A stretch of 40,783 bases of DNA, taken from the NCBI RefSeq assembly GCF_947492815.1, contig NZ_CANLOB010000038.1:1-40783 (forward strand), written 5' to 3'. Made by a program: the position numbers and the translations under genes. Below are positions 1-9,192 of this stretch, in pieces. This DNA is from an uncultured Dokdonia sp. (lineage in GTDB: Bacteria; Bacteroidota; Bacteroidia; Flavobacteriales; Flavobacteriaceae). The notes beneath the pieces were generated by a model. The model saw only the letters and a list, made by a program, of their open reading frames with translations. It searched no databases and was not told where the DNA came from. The number at the start of each line of letters is the position of its first letter. The stretch's first letter is position 1.

Positions 1-11
1 CTTTTCATTGT

Positions 12-55
12 GACAGTTTGAATTTAAAGTTAGTAAATTCGAATTTTAAACTGTC
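12..55. repeat. inverted repeat upstream of truncated paralogue
   Basis: GACAGTTT (12-19) is repeated inverted as AAACTGTC (48-55), giving an 8-bp stem with an AT-rich centre, followed by CTATTTTT. It lies just left of the point (about 72) where homology to the downstream paralogues begins. It could be a weak terminator or the edge of an inserted or deleted segment. The sequence does not decide. Confidence 0.35.
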
Positions 56-71
56 CTATTTTTAGGGAAGC

Positions 72-530
72 CTACATACCCAAAAGCAAAAAGAACAGTT
101 TAAACAATTTGAAAAGACAGAAGAGGCATCAATGATTAGAGCGTTAAGAGACAAAAACTTACCTCCTATTGATTTTAATAATCTACCTGAAAAATTAGAT
201 GCGGAAATACTAAATAAATTAGTTTCATACTATGAATTTAATGAAGGGTATCTTTGGGATGCTTTAGATGGAATATTAACTGATTATCAAGCTGGACAGG
301 TCATTGGAAAACATCATGATAATCTAGACAATCAAAAAGAAGAAAAAATGGCTGCATTGTCTGATGAAGAACGACAACGCTATAAAGATGCAGAAGAATA
401 TCAAAAAAACAATCCTACAAAGTTTTATGGAAATATGTTTGAGCCAGAAAATTTACACGAGTATATAAATAAATATGGAGGACCTCCATTAGGTCCTAAT
501 TATAAGAATGATAACGATGAAAATAAGTAA
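72..530 (+). pseudogene. 5'-truncated copy of tandem small acidic protein
   Basis: The reading frame 132-530 (132 residues) matches the last two thirds of the two genes that follow. Homology continues in frame upstream of ATG 132 to about 72 (encoding LHTQKQKEQFKQFEK), then stops. An in-frame TAG lies at 63-65, so about 42 N-terminal residues are missing relative to the paralogues. ATG 132 corresponds to an internal methionine of the second copy. The body keeps the family features: a MAALSDEERQRYKDAEEYQ helix and an EPENL..YI.KYG..P.GP end. It may be a dead remnant, or be translated from ATG 132 as a shortened protein. Function unknown. Confidence 0.6.
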
Positions 531-604
531 AGTATAAAGTATCACTTCTTATATTTTAACTCATCATCTATCAACAGAGTAACGTCTCTTCACCTAATAA
601 AGTA

Positions 605-1177
605 ATGGAATTAAAATATTTATTTAGTTATTTAGATAAAGAAATAAGTGAAGGGAAATTAGAAATTTTACTTCACGCCTATGATTTAAATATAACTGCA
701 TTTAAAGAAGTAGAAGAGCTTCTTACTGAAGAGCAAAAAGAACAGTTTAAACAATTTGAAAAGACAGAAGAGGCATCAATGATTAGAGCGTTAAGAGACA
801 AAAACTTACCTCCTATTGATTTTAGTACCTTACCAGAAGATCTTGATTCTGATATGTTAGATACATTGGTTTTATACTCTAATTATAATCATGGACGTGT
901 TTGGGATGTCGTTTCGGAATTCTTAACGGAATACCAAAGAGGACATGTTACTGGGAGGCAATATGATAATATGGATAAAAAGGAAGAAGAAAAAATGGCT
1001 GCATTGTCTGATAAAGAACGACAACGCTATAAAGATGCAGAAGAATATCAAAAAAATAATCCTACAAAGTTTTATGGGAATATATTTGAGCCAGAAAATT
1101 TACAAGAATATATAGACAAATATGGAAAGTCTCCTGGAGGTCCTAAATATGAGGGTAATAACAACGAAAGGAAGTAA
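605..1177 (+). CDS. unknown small acidic protein, tandem paralogue 2
   Basis: A 190-residue soluble protein, rich in Glu, Lys and Tyr, with no signal peptide or membrane segment. It begins MELKYLFSYLDKEI and is probably largely helical. The DNA encoding KEQFKQFEKTEEAS is identical in all three copies, and about 66 bases before the ATG are nearly the same as before copy 3, so the array is a recent tandem duplication. I do not recognise the family. Tandem, locally diverged cytosolic proteins of this size are often immunity proteins of polymorphic toxins, but no toxin gene is visible here, so that is only a guess. Confidence 0.75.
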   Translation: MELKYLFSYLDKEISEGKLEILLHAYDLNITAFKEVEELLTEEQKEQFKQFEKTEEASMIRALRDKNLPPIDFSTLPEDLDSDMLDTLVLYSNYNHGRVWDVVSEFLTEYQRGHVTGRQYDNMDKKEEEKMAALSDKERQRYKDAEEYQKNNPTKFYGNIFEPENLQEYIDKYGKSPGGPKYEGNNNERK

Positions 1178-1244
1178 AGTATCACTTCTTTTATTTTAAC
1201 TCACCATCTATCAACAGAGTAACATCTCTTCACCTAATAAAGTA

Positions 1245-1811
1245 ATGGAAATAAAATATTTATTTACAGACTTAGAAGAAAAGCTAGATGATCATGATCT
1301 TGAAGTTCTACTTCATGCTTATGATTTAAATATAATTGCTTTTGAAGAAGCTATAACATTGCTTACCCAAAAGCAAAAAGAACAGTTTAAACAATTTGAA
1401 AAGACAGAAGAGGCATCAACGATTAGAACGTTAAGAGACAAAAACTTGCCACCTATTGATTTTGATACACTACCAGAAGATCTTGATTCTGATATGTTAG
1501 ATATATTGGTTTCATATTCTAATTATAATCATGGACGTGTTTGGGATGCTATTTCAGAATTACTAACAGAATATCAAAGAGGACATGTAACTGGGAGAAG
1601 GCATAAAAACTTAGACAAACAAAAAGAAGAAAAAATGGCTGCATTATCTCATGAAGAAAGACAACGTTATAAAGATGCAAGAGAGTATCAAAAAAATAAT
1701 CCTACAGAATTTTATGGAAATATGTTTGAGCCTAAAACATTACAAGAATATATAGACAAATATGGAAGTTCTCCTGGAGGTCCTAAATATGAGAATAAAA
1801 AAGAAAAGTAA
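1245..1811 (+). CDS. unknown small acidic protein, tandem paralogue 3
   Basis: A 188-residue paralogue of the preceding gene, full length, starting MEIKYLFTDLEEKL. It diverges most in the first 45 residues and is highly conserved in the centre (FEKTEEAS, LRDKNLPPIDF, LPEDLDSDMLD, YNHGRVWD). Its leader (about 1178-1244) repeats the leader of copy 2 (about 531-604), which would give each copy the same expression signals. It ends five bases before the stop of the convergent flippase gene. Function unknown. Confidence 0.75.
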   Translation: MEIKYLFTDLEEKLDDHDLEVLLHAYDLNIIAFEEAITLLTQKQKEQFKQFEKTEEASTIRTLRDKNLPPIDFDTLPEDLDSDMLDILVSYSNYNHGRVWDAISELLTEYQRGHVTGRRHKNLDKQKEEKMAALSHEERQRYKDAREYQKNNPTEFYGNMFEPKTLQEYIDKYGSSPGGPKYENKKEK

Positions 1812-1816
1812 ATAAA

Positions 1817-3304
1817 CTATTTCTTACGTCTCAATACCTCATCTATCGCTCCTGTAACATCCTCAGAAACTCTCAGGAAGTAAACAACCAATAGGTACCC
1901 AACCCCTAATAGAAAAGACTTTACGACTATATTGATAAACGGATGAAACGAGAAATCCCAGAAGTAAAAACTACAAAAGAAGGCAATTAACAATAGTACT
2001 GTCTTAAGAGAGCCTTTAGTGAAAGGTTGCATTCCAAACTTCTTATGAACGATATATATCTTACATAAGGTATAGAGTACAGAAGCTACAAATGTGGCAA
2101 TCGCAGCACCATTAATTCCGTATATCGGGATAAAAATAGTATTCAATACAATGGCAATAACCACTAACACCACACCTAATACCAAAATAATTCTATAATA
2201 ATCACTATTATATAAGATGGCATTATTAATCCCTAAGCAGTTGTCTAATAATTTAGCTGCACCTATACATAATACCACATAGAGTCCGCTTCGATAACTA
2301 GCGGTCACCATATCATATAAACTAGATAGATTACATACAATCAACAGAAATAGCAACGAAGCAATGACAAATAATGTAAGCGAACTCTTATGATAGAGTT
2401 TACGCATATCCTCATATTGTTTTTCATTAAGCATCTTTGCAACCATAGGATAGGTAATTTGATGCATGGCTCTAGCGGGTACCGCAATTACTGTTGCAAT
2501 GTATATCGCAACTGAATAAAAAGCAACATTCTCCAAATCTTCATAAAGGCCAAGCATAAACTTATCTAAATCTAACATCAAGGTCGCTACAGAACCTGCT
2601 ATAATAATGAGCATCGTATACTTAACAATAGAACTAAAATTTTGAGGACGTTTAGTAGCATTACTAATACTTCGTATTGTATGCCTGATATATTTGGGTC
2701 TTTTAAGACTAAAAGCATATAAACACATAATACACATACGAATAACATACACCAATACCAATAGTATTAAGAAGGTATCTATTGTAATCATCTTAAATGC
2801 TAATAAAACTAAGAGTATCGTAATTCCTAAACGATGGAATACTTCTTTCATAAAGTTTCCAAAAATGGTTTTAAACTGCACTTTAGACCATGCAAAAAAC
2901 ACTTCAAAATAAGCTAAAGAAACAGCTATAATAAAGATATACCACACATACTCATAAACGACAGCATTTTTGGTAGACAAAAAAGTAGCTATCTGCTCAT
3001 AAAAAAAGAAACAAATTAATGTTCCTGGAATTGCTAAAACAAGAGGTAATAATAGCATCCAGTTTAAAAAAACACTTTGTTCTCTACCTTCATATGCCGA
3101 ATAAAATTTCACTAAAGTATTTTGAACACCAAAGGCCATAAATGGCATTACAATCAGTGCTGTAGAAACAATAAAACTCACCAATCCATAATACGTTTCA
3201 GACATGAAATTAATATACAGATACAACGTATTAAGCGCCCCTATTGCAAACCCTAAATAGGTGGTAAGTAGATTATTAAAAGATTGCTTAATAACAATGC
3301 CCAT
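1817..3304 (-). CDS. polysaccharide flippase (Wzx/MATE-like)
   Basis: A 495-residue integral membrane protein with about 12-14 hydrophobic segments over its whole length, the size and pattern of the MOP/MATE superfamily of oligosaccharide flippases (RfbX/Wzx). It starts MGIVIKQSFNNLLTTYLGFAIG, typical of the family's first helix, and has a DLDKFMLGLY segment near the middle. The family moves lipid-linked sugars across the inner membrane. It is the last gene of a minus-strand run: its start is one base downstream of the stop of the glycosyltransferase, so the two are probably translated from one message. The substrate cannot be told from sequence. Confidence 0.85.
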   Translation of the reverse strand: MGIVIKQSFNNLLTTYLGFAIGALNTLYLYINFMSETYYGLVSFIVSTALIVMPFMAFGVQNTLVKFYSAYEGREQSVFLNWMLLLPLVLAIPGTLICFFFYEQIATFLSTKNAVVYEYVWYIFIIAVSLAYFEVFFAWSKVQFKTIFGNFMKEVFHRLGITILLVLLAFKMITIDTFLILLVLVYVIRMCIMCLYAFSLKRPKYIRHTIRSISNATKRPQNFSSIVKYTMLIIIAGSVATLMLDLDKFMLGLYEDLENVAFYSVAIYIATVIAVPARAMHQITYPMVAKMLNEKQYEDMRKLYHKSSLTLFVIASLLFLLIVCNLSSLYDMVTASYRSGLYVVLCIGAAKLLDNCLGINNAILYNSDYYRIILVLGVVLVVIAIVLNTIFIPIYGINGAAIATFVASVLYTLCKIYIVHKKFGMQPFTKGSLKTVLLLIAFFCSFYFWDFSFHPFINIVVKSFLLGVGYLLVVYFLRVSEDVTGAIDEVLRRKK

Positions 3305-3305
3305 A

Positions 3306-4613
3306 TTATAAACGACGAATAAGTGTTGCTAATGTTTTGGTTAATTCTTTACGATGATATTTTGAGATATGCGCTTCCCTATCTATTCTCCATTTAGGAG
3401 CGGTATAATTCTCAAATAATTCGATGAGTACCTTTTCTAAGGTAGCTTCCTGATGATACGTTAGATAATAACCACTTTTGCTTGAGGTAATAATCTCGCC
3501 CACATCAGCATTTTTGGGACCTATTCCTAAAATAGGGCGTTTAGCAATAAGATACTCAAATACTTTACCAGGAATAATACCTTTGGTAATTTCGGCATTA
3601 ATTTCAATTAATACTAATACCGCTGCCTGTCGTTGTAATGTGATAGCTTCCTGATGTGAAACATATCCAACAAGTGTAAGGTGTTTTTCTAAACCATAGC
3701 CTTTAATCGCATCTATTACTTCTTGACTTACCTTTCCTACCAGTTTTAATTCAAAGCTATTTTTAAAGTGGTTATTTTCTGATACCAATTTAGCGAGTAC
3801 TTTCCAAAGTACTGTCGGATTTCTATCAGATAACAAGGAACCTATATGTGAAAGTGTAAATTTTTCACCTATTGGTATTACCTTCTCATCTGTCGTATCA
3901 TATCCATTAGTGATCACCGTAATTGGCTTTTGAGTAATCGCACTAAACTCTTGCTTGGTTGTAGGGCTTGTCACAAGTACATGATCGGCAGTTTCTAAAA
4001 CAGTACGTTCTAGATTCTTATGCTTCTGCTTTGTTTTAGCAGTCATCTTCAGCTTATCATGATAGCCTATCGTTGTCCAAGGGTCTCTAAAATCGGTGAT
4101 CCATTGTAATTTTCTAGAGCTTGCTTCGGTAATTTTCGCTTTAAGCTGTAAACCAATTAAATGCATACTATGAGGCGGTCCTGTTGTGATAACAGTATCG
4201 ATAGCGTGCTTAGTTACATAATCAGTTAGAAATGCAACTGAAGGTTTTACCCATCCAACACGTGCGTCTGGCACAAAAAAATTACCTCGTATATACAGTA
4301 ACAGGCGTTGTATCAAAGATTGTTTGGTTGTCTTAGGAACGATACCTGCGCTAATGGTTTTGGTTTGCTTTCGCGAAAGCATACTCGCAAAGCGATACGG
4401 TTCTTTAATAGGTCGCTTTAATATCGTTATCGAATCTGGCACTTCTTCAAGCATCGAAGCATCTACAATGGGATAATTTGGGTTTTGCGGTGTGTAAACA
4501 ATAGGTTCTATGTCAAAATCAGATAAGTACTTTACAAATTTAAGCCATCGTTGTACTCCTGGTCCTCCCGCAGGAGGCCAATAATAACAAATAATAAGTA
4601 CTTTTTTTGACAT
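3306..4613 (-). CDS. family 4-like glycosyltransferase
   Basis: A 435-residue predicted GT-B enzyme. The N-terminal Rossmann half opens with LIICYYWPPAGGPGVQRW, the usual start of GT4-like enzymes in Bacteroidota, followed by TDFRDPW near residue 170. The C-terminal half carries the donor-site pattern GIIPGKVFEYL and a conserved glutamate region. It probably transfers a sugar to a lipid-linked or surface glycan at the inner membrane. It sits between a YfhO-like protein (six-base gap) and a flippase (one-base gap). Codons near residue 80 (LSRK) are encoded by a copy of the TTTCGCGAAA palindrome at 4369-4378. Confidence 0.85.
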   Translation of the reverse strand: MSKKVLIICYYWPPAGGPGVQRWLKFVKYLSDFDIEPIVYTPQNPNYPIVDASMLEEVPDSITILKRPIKEPYRFASMLSRKQTKTISAGIVPKTTKQSLIQRLLLYIRGNFFVPDARVGWVKPSVAFLTDYVTKHAIDTVITTGPPHSMHLIGLQLKAKITEASSRKLQWITDFRDPWTTIGYHDKLKMTAKTKQKHKNLERTVLETADHVLVTSPTTKQEFSAITQKPITVITNGYDTTDEKVIPIGEKFTLSHIGSLLSDRNPTVLWKVLAKLVSENNHFKNSFELKLVGKVSQEVIDAIKGYGLEKHLTLVGYVSHQEAITLQRQAAVLVLIEINAEITKGIIPGKVFEYLIAKRPILGIGPKNADVGEIITSSKSGYYLTYHQEATLEKVLIELFENYTAPKWRIDREAHISKYHRKELTKTLATLIRRL

Positions 4614-4619
4614 GAATAG

Positions 4620-7055
4620 TTATGCTTCTTCTTCTGTCACCTGCGACTCCTTCTTTCTGAAACTCATAAATACGCCTCCAAAAACAATAAGCACTAATAG
4701 TATAGAACTTGAAAGTGTAATCATACTCCCTTTTTTAACCACTGGAGGATCAAATGTAAATTGAATATCATGTGTCCCTTTAGGTACTTTGAGACCTCGT
4801 AGCATATAGTTGGTTTCAATGATAGGCGCTTCTTCCCCATCTATAGTTGCAATCCATCCATTTTTATAATAAGCCTCAGAAAAAACAGCAAATCCATCCT
4901 GAGTATTGGTTGATGTATAAGACATCGCATTAGGAGAAGCTTTTATTAATTCGATACTAGATACACTATCTTTTTTTGGTGTAAAACTAGCAAACTCATC
5001 TTGGTACGCACTTCGTATAACAGCTGTTTTCTTTGTGTCTATATCATCTAGCGCGTCATATACTGCATTGTAATCAGGTACTAATTGAATCTCATCTATA
5101 AACCATGCAGGGCCATTTACATACGGATTACGTTGTGCATACATATTACCTTCATTTTCCTGAATAATATACTTCACATTAAGCATATTGAGCATACCTA
5201 TTTTACCCGTAATTATTTTTTCATACATGTCTTCCATACGTTGCGGACGTACCGCCGAGTAGCCATTTAAGGAATTAAAGAAGTAAGATGTATGTGAGTT
5301 ATTAAAGCCTCTAAATTGATCTAGTACTCTAAAATATCCATCATCTTTTAAAATAGATTCGTCAGCAGGAGTTGCCACAAAATTCTGTCTATATTCTCTT
5401 TCTGTAATAAAGTTTTCTTCATTCACGCTTCGTCTATCTACCCCAACTAAATCCAACACTACAAAAAGGCCAATAATAACAATGGCAATATTTTCTGATA
5501 GTTTTTTCTTAAAAGCAAGCCATAATATACCAGCAACACCAACAATAAATAGGAAAGAACGTAAACTATCACTCTTTAAGATATGTAGTCTATCTTCTTT
5601 AATTGCTTTTAAAATAGGTGCTTGTTCTCCTACTGCCATACTTGCTTCTCTGGACGAACGTAAGTCAAATAAACTCCCACCAAATAAATAAAATAATAAA
5701 CACAATCCGCCTAATATTCCAGACGCGATGTATAATTTTTTGAGACGTTCTTTTTGATCTTCTTTATCATTAAAAAATCTGTAAAGTCCAAAAACAGCAG
5801 CAATTGGAACGAGTAATTCCAAAATTGCCTGAATACTAGATACTGCTCTAAACTTATTATAAAACGGAACAAAATCTATAAAGAAACGTGTAAGTCCTTC
5901 AAAGTTCTTTCCCCAGCTTAACGTTAAGGAAAGGACCATCCCGCCTAGTAACCACCATCGCAAACGCCCTTTGACTAATAACAAACCAAGTAACGCCATA
6001 AAAACGACTGTAACCCCAAGATATGGTGGTGCTTCAACAAAGGGTTGTTCTCCCCAATATAACGGAACCCCAGCATAATAATTTGCCTCTGAAGCTGATG
6101 CACCTAATTCTATATATTTAGTATATAATGCAGACTCATTTCCTAAATCGGATGCTCTACCAGCTCCAAATAATTTAGGCACTACTAAATTGAGAGATTC
6201 CATCTTTCCATAACTATACTCTGTAATATAATCATATGACAAACCATCACTTTTAGCACCTCCAAGGGTATTTTTAGGTTGTAATAACTTCTCTCCACGT
6301 ATACTTGTTTTGGCATACTCAGCAGTAGAAAGCAAAGTTGTTGCGTTTGTTGCAAGCCCTAACGTAACAGCCACTATAAGAATCCCAACAGATTTAAAAA
6401 AATGAGGAATTTCTTTTTTCTTATAAGCATCTACCAAATATGCAATACCCATAATCACAACAGCAAGCCCTAGATAATAGGTCATTTGATAATGATTTGC
6501 TTGTACTTCAAGCCCCATGGCAATTGCAGTGAGTATAAAGCCCCAGAAGTACCGTTTTTGAAAGGTGAGTATAATACCCGATAAGACCAGTGGAAAATAA
6601 GCTATAGCATGTGCTTTGGAATTATGGCCAACGCCAATGATTATAATCAAATAGGTAGAAAGCCCAAAAGCCAATGCGCCAATCACTGCATACTTCCAAG
6701 GAACACGCATGACGAGCATTAGTATATAAAAACTCAATAAATACAAGAATAAATAATCAGCCGGACGTGGTAAAAACCGAATAAGCTTATCCAGCTTATC
6801 CATATAATCATGCGGGAATTTAGCTCCCATTTGATAGGTAGGCATCCCTCCATAGGCACTATTAGTCCAGTAGGTTTCTTCACCTGTTTGTTGTCTATGC
6901 TCATTTTGTTGTTTTGCCATACCTTCATACAGCTTGATATCATTCTGATAAATCATTTTACCTGATAATACAGGATTGAAATACAGTAATGAAATCACTA
7001 TAAATCCTAAAACAACAAAAATATGTGGTAAGAAACGTTTGAATTGAAAATTCAT
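4620..7055 (-). CDS. YfhO family membrane protein
   Basis: An 811-residue protein with a GT-C-like layout. An N-terminal membrane helix is followed by a loop with TYWTNSAYGGMPTYQMG, then ten or more membrane segments, a soluble C-terminal domain (about 540-770) and a last membrane helix before a charged tail. The C-terminal ..GWIATIDGEEAPI...NYMLRGLKVPKGTHDI.F.F.PP is characteristic of the YfhO family. Gram-positive relatives are needed for glycosylation of lipoteichoic acid. In Bacteroidota the substrate is unknown, but a lipid-linked sugar is likely. It is the first gene of a three-gene run with a glycosyltransferase and a flippase. A TAnnTTTG box on the minus strand lies 24 bases upstream. 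Confidence 0.9.
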   Translation of the reverse strand: MNFQFKRFLPHIFVVLGFIVISLLYFNPVLSGKMIYQNDIKLYEGMAKQQNEHRQQTGEETYWTNSAYGGMPTYQMGAKFPHDYMDKLDKLIRFLPRPADYLFLYLLSFYILMLVMRVPWKYAVIGALAFGLSTYLIIIIGVGHNSKAHAIAYFPLVLSGIILTFQKRYFWGFILTAIAMGLEVQANHYQMTYYLGLAVVIMGIAYLVDAYKKKEIPHFFKSVGILIVAVTLGLATNATTLLSTAEYAKTSIRGEKLLQPKNTLGGAKSDGLSYDYITEYSYGKMESLNLVVPKLFGAGRASDLGNESALYTKYIELGASASEANYYAGVPLYWGEQPFVEAPPYLGVTVVFMALLGLLLVKGRLRWWLLGGMVLSLTLSWGKNFEGLTRFFIDFVPFYNKFRAVSSIQAILELLVPIAAVFGLYRFFNDKEDQKERLKKLYIASGILGGLCLLFYLFGGSLFDLRSSREASMAVGEQAPILKAIKEDRLHILKSDSLRSFLFIVGVAGILWLAFKKKLSENIAIVIIGLFVVLDLVGVDRRSVNEENFITEREYRQNFVATPADESILKDDGYFRVLDQFRGFNNSHTSYFFNSLNGYSAVRPQRMEDMYEKIITGKIGMLNMLNVKYIIQENEGNMYAQRNPYVNGPAWFIDEIQLVPDYNAVYDALDDIDTKKTAVIRSAYQDEFASFTPKKDSVSSIELIKASPNAMSYTSTNTQDGFAVFSEAYYKNGWIATIDGEEAPIIETNYMLRGLKVPKGTHDIQFTFDPPVVKKGSMITLSSSILLVLIVFGGVFMSFRKKESQVTEEEA

Positions 7056-7078
7056 ATAAGTGGCTTAAAGTATACAAA

Positions 7079-7086
7079 CAAAAATA
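7079..7086 (-). promoter_or_regulatory. -7 promoter box of the YfhO operon
   Basis: Read on the minus strand this is TATTTTTG, a full match to the Bacteroidota -7 consensus TAnnTTTG. Transcription would start near 7072, giving a leader of about 17 bases before ATG 7055. No clear TTG -33 element is seen. Confidence 0.5.
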
Positions 7087-7136
7087 ACAGAAAAAGATGA
7101 AGATGCACTATTGATGAGTAACTACATTTCTAAATG

Positions 7137-7619
7137 CTATTTATAATTAGTAGTCCATTCAAAATCCAACACATCCCGTAATCGATTAAGACTGGCTCTA
7201 GATATTGCTCTAAAAGCAAATCCAATAAAAATATATCGTATCATCAAAACTTGTAAAAGAGCTACAAGAATAAAAATAGGATGATATTCTTCGGCTCCTA
7301 TTAAAATGGATAATGTTATTCCAATTGGAGGAAAGCAAAGTAAAATACTAAACAGTATTTTGAATACTTTATGTATTTCAACTTTTACAAATCCTGTTCC
7401 CTCCTGTATTTCTCCCGTCATCACACATAAAGCACCTTTTCCAACAACAGAAGAAATCAATTTAAATTGATTTCCGTCTATAATTCCTCTAAAAGTTTTA
7501 TCCGTATGTTGAGACGTTAAATTTTTAGATTTTTCTGTTCTGCGTTTTAGACGTTCTAAAGTTTCGGATTGTGTATCAAATAATTTAAATGTGCGTTCTT
7601 TAATAGGAAAGATATTCAC
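7137..7619 (-). CDS. small membrane protein, unknown
   Basis: A 160-residue protein. The N-terminal 90 residues are soluble (LFDTQSETLERLKRRTEKS, then FRGIIDGNQFKLISS). Two closely spaced hydrophobic helices follow, at about 88-110 and 115-135, and a short tail contains SRASLNRLRDVLDFEW. No family recognised. Similar short proteins with a soluble N-terminus and a helical hairpin occur as hypothetical proteins in flavobacteria. It is separated from its minus-strand neighbours by about 70-80 bases, so co-transcription is uncertain. Confidence 0.65.
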   Translation of the reverse strand: MNIFPIKERTFKLFDTQSETLERLKRRTEKSKNLTSQHTDKTFRGIIDGNQFKLISSVVGKGALCVMTGEIQEGTGFVKVEIHKVFKILFSILLCFPPIGITLSILIGAEEYHPIFILVALLQVLMIRYIFIGFAFRAISRASLNRLRDVLDFEWTTNYK

Positions 7620-7690
7620 TTCTTGAGTTTTAAAAACAATAAATAACTGTGAATGTTGATGGGTACGCTTTCGCGAAAGCGTGTAAAGAA

Positions 7691-7951
7691 TTAATCAATC
7701 TCTTCAAAATCAATGTATTCTCCGACAACATTTTTAGATTTTTTCTCAACAGGCTGTGGGTCAGGTGTATGTTGCTCCTGATATCCTCCAAAACCTTTAA
7801 AAGCACTTTCCATCTTTTGTCCTGCTTTCATCGTTATATAGCGCATAAGATACGGTAATAGCAATTTTGCTAAAAAACGTAGTACTACATATACCAAGAC
7901 GATGATTAAAACCGTTTTAAAAAAACCATCTAGTGCTGAAAGTAAAAGCAT
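7691..7951 (-). CDS. DUF4834 family membrane protein
   Basis: An 86-residue protein with one N-terminal hydrophobic segment (FFKTVLIIVLVYVVLRFLAKLLLPYL), an amphipathic stretch and a short acidic end (GEYIDFEEID). Length and pattern fit the DUF4834 family, a Bacteroidota-specific single-pass protein of unknown role that is often found near envelope genes. A palindrome copy (7669-7678) lies between its stop and the next minus-strand gene. Confidence 0.75.
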   Translation of the reverse strand: MLLLSALDGFFKTVLIIVLVYVVLRFLAKLLLPYLMRYITMKAGQKMESAFKGFGGYQEQHTPDPQPVEKKSKNVVGEYIDFEEID

Positions 7952-8050
7952 TGTTTGAAATTTTAGTTAAAAATCGCTCAAGGAAAGCCTATTAAGACAT
8001 CTGTAAGAAACTGATTTTTTAATTTTAAGGCAAACCGTAGCGCATTAAAT

Positions 8051-8063
8051 CTCGATTATCGAG
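8051..8063. promoter_or_regulatory. perfect palindrome CTCGATTATCGAG
   Basis: Six-base arms around a single central T, about 100 bases upstream of the transporter-like gene and in the divergent space with the DUF4834 gene. It has the size of a dimeric regulator site, but nothing else supports that. Confidence 0.3.
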
Positions 8064-8127
8064 TAAAATTAGGCATTATGATTAATAACAACTACCTAAT
8101 AAAGCATAAAAAAATGATAAATTCTTA

Positions 8128-8135
8128 TATATTTG
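8128..8135 (+). promoter_or_regulatory. -7 promoter box TATATTTG
   Basis: A full match to TAnnTTTG. The expected start is near 8141, giving a leader of about 14 bases before ATG 8155. Confidence 0.55.
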
Positions 8136-8154
8136 AACGCTAACTCCAATCAAC

Positions 8155-9174
8155 ATGTACAAACCTATTCATAGACTACTGCCATTTTTATGCTTCATAG
8201 CAAGTATATCAATGTATGGTCAATATACTGAGACTATTAACTCCAATCGTCCTGGAGAATCACAAGGAGCATTTGCTGTAGGTACACAAGTCTTACAAGT
8301 AGAGTCTGGAGTTGATTTTGGAAATGATACTCATAGTCTTCTAAATACAGATATTGATATCACTGGTTTTAATATGGACTTAAGATATGGTTTCTGGAAA
8401 GAGGCCTTAGAAATCAATGCTCTTTTTAGATATCAATCCAACAATATTGCATTTACTACAGGAAGCTCCGATCCAAGAAGAGTAAGTGGTATTGAAAATT
8501 TACAACTAGGCGCAAAGTATCTTATTTATGATCCCTATAAAAAAGGAGAAGATGAGCCTAATCTATATTCCTATCACGCAAATTTTAAATTTAAGTGGAA
8601 AACATTAATCCCTGCTATTTCTGTGTATGCAGGTGGTGTTTTTGACTTTACAAATGATTTAGATACAAGAAGGAAAGATGGGATCAGTCCTAACATCGCT
8701 ATTATTACACAAAATAATTGGGGCCGTTGGGTATGGGTAAATAATATTATTGCCGATCGTGTTACGAGTGAATTCCCTGGATACTCTTGGATTACAACCA
8801 TGACACACTCATTTAACCCTAAAATAGCAGCCTTTGTAGAGTATCAATTAATCACAGGTGATCTGTATGCAGATAATTTAATACGAGGTGGTGGTGCTTA
8901 TTTAATCACTAAAAATTTACAAGTAGATGTAAGTGGTTTAATTAACTTTAAAGACACACCCTCTCGATGGAATATCGCAACAGGGCTTTCTTGGCGATTA
9001 GATTTACATAAAAAAGATGAAAAAATAGAAGACACAAGTGGCGATGAAGACGAAGATGGAAAGAAAAAGAAAAAATCTGCATCCAAAAGACAAGCAGAAA
9101 AAATAAACAAGAAGAATAAAAAGAGAAGAGATAGCGTTGACCCTGATGGTGGAGACGATGGTGATAATTTATAA
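8155..9174 (+). CDS. outer-membrane transporter-like protein (phenol-degradation MetA family type)
   Basis: A 339-residue protein with a signal peptide ending near SMYGQ (residues 1-23), then NSNRPGESQGAFAVGTQVLQVESGVDFG, the usual opening of the Bacteroidota transporter family related to PF13557. Alternating beta-strand pattern continues to about residue 280 (TGLSWRLDLH), consistent with an outer-membrane barrel. The last 60 residues are an unusual highly charged tail, first acidic then Lys/Arg-rich, then acidic again. The cargo is unknown and the name 'transporter' is conventional rather than shown. It is followed 18 bases later by the GNAT gene. Confidence 0.75.
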   Translation: MYKPIHRLLPFLCFIASISMYGQYTETINSNRPGESQGAFAVGTQVLQVESGVDFGNDTHSLLNTDIDITGFNMDLRYGFWKEALEINALFRYQSNNIAFTTGSSDPRRVSGIENLQLGAKYLIYDPYKKGEDEPNLYSYHANFKFKWKTLIPAISVYAGGVFDFTNDLDTRRKDGISPNIAIITQNNWGRWVWVNNIIADRVTSEFPGYSWITTMTHSFNPKIAAFVEYQLITGDLYADNLIRGGGAYLITKNLQVDVSGLINFKDTPSRWNIATGLSWRLDLHKKDEKIEDTSGDEDEDGKKKKKSASKRQAEKINKKNKKRRDSVDPDGGDDGDNL

Positions 9175-9192
9175 ATAGACGTATTTGACTAC

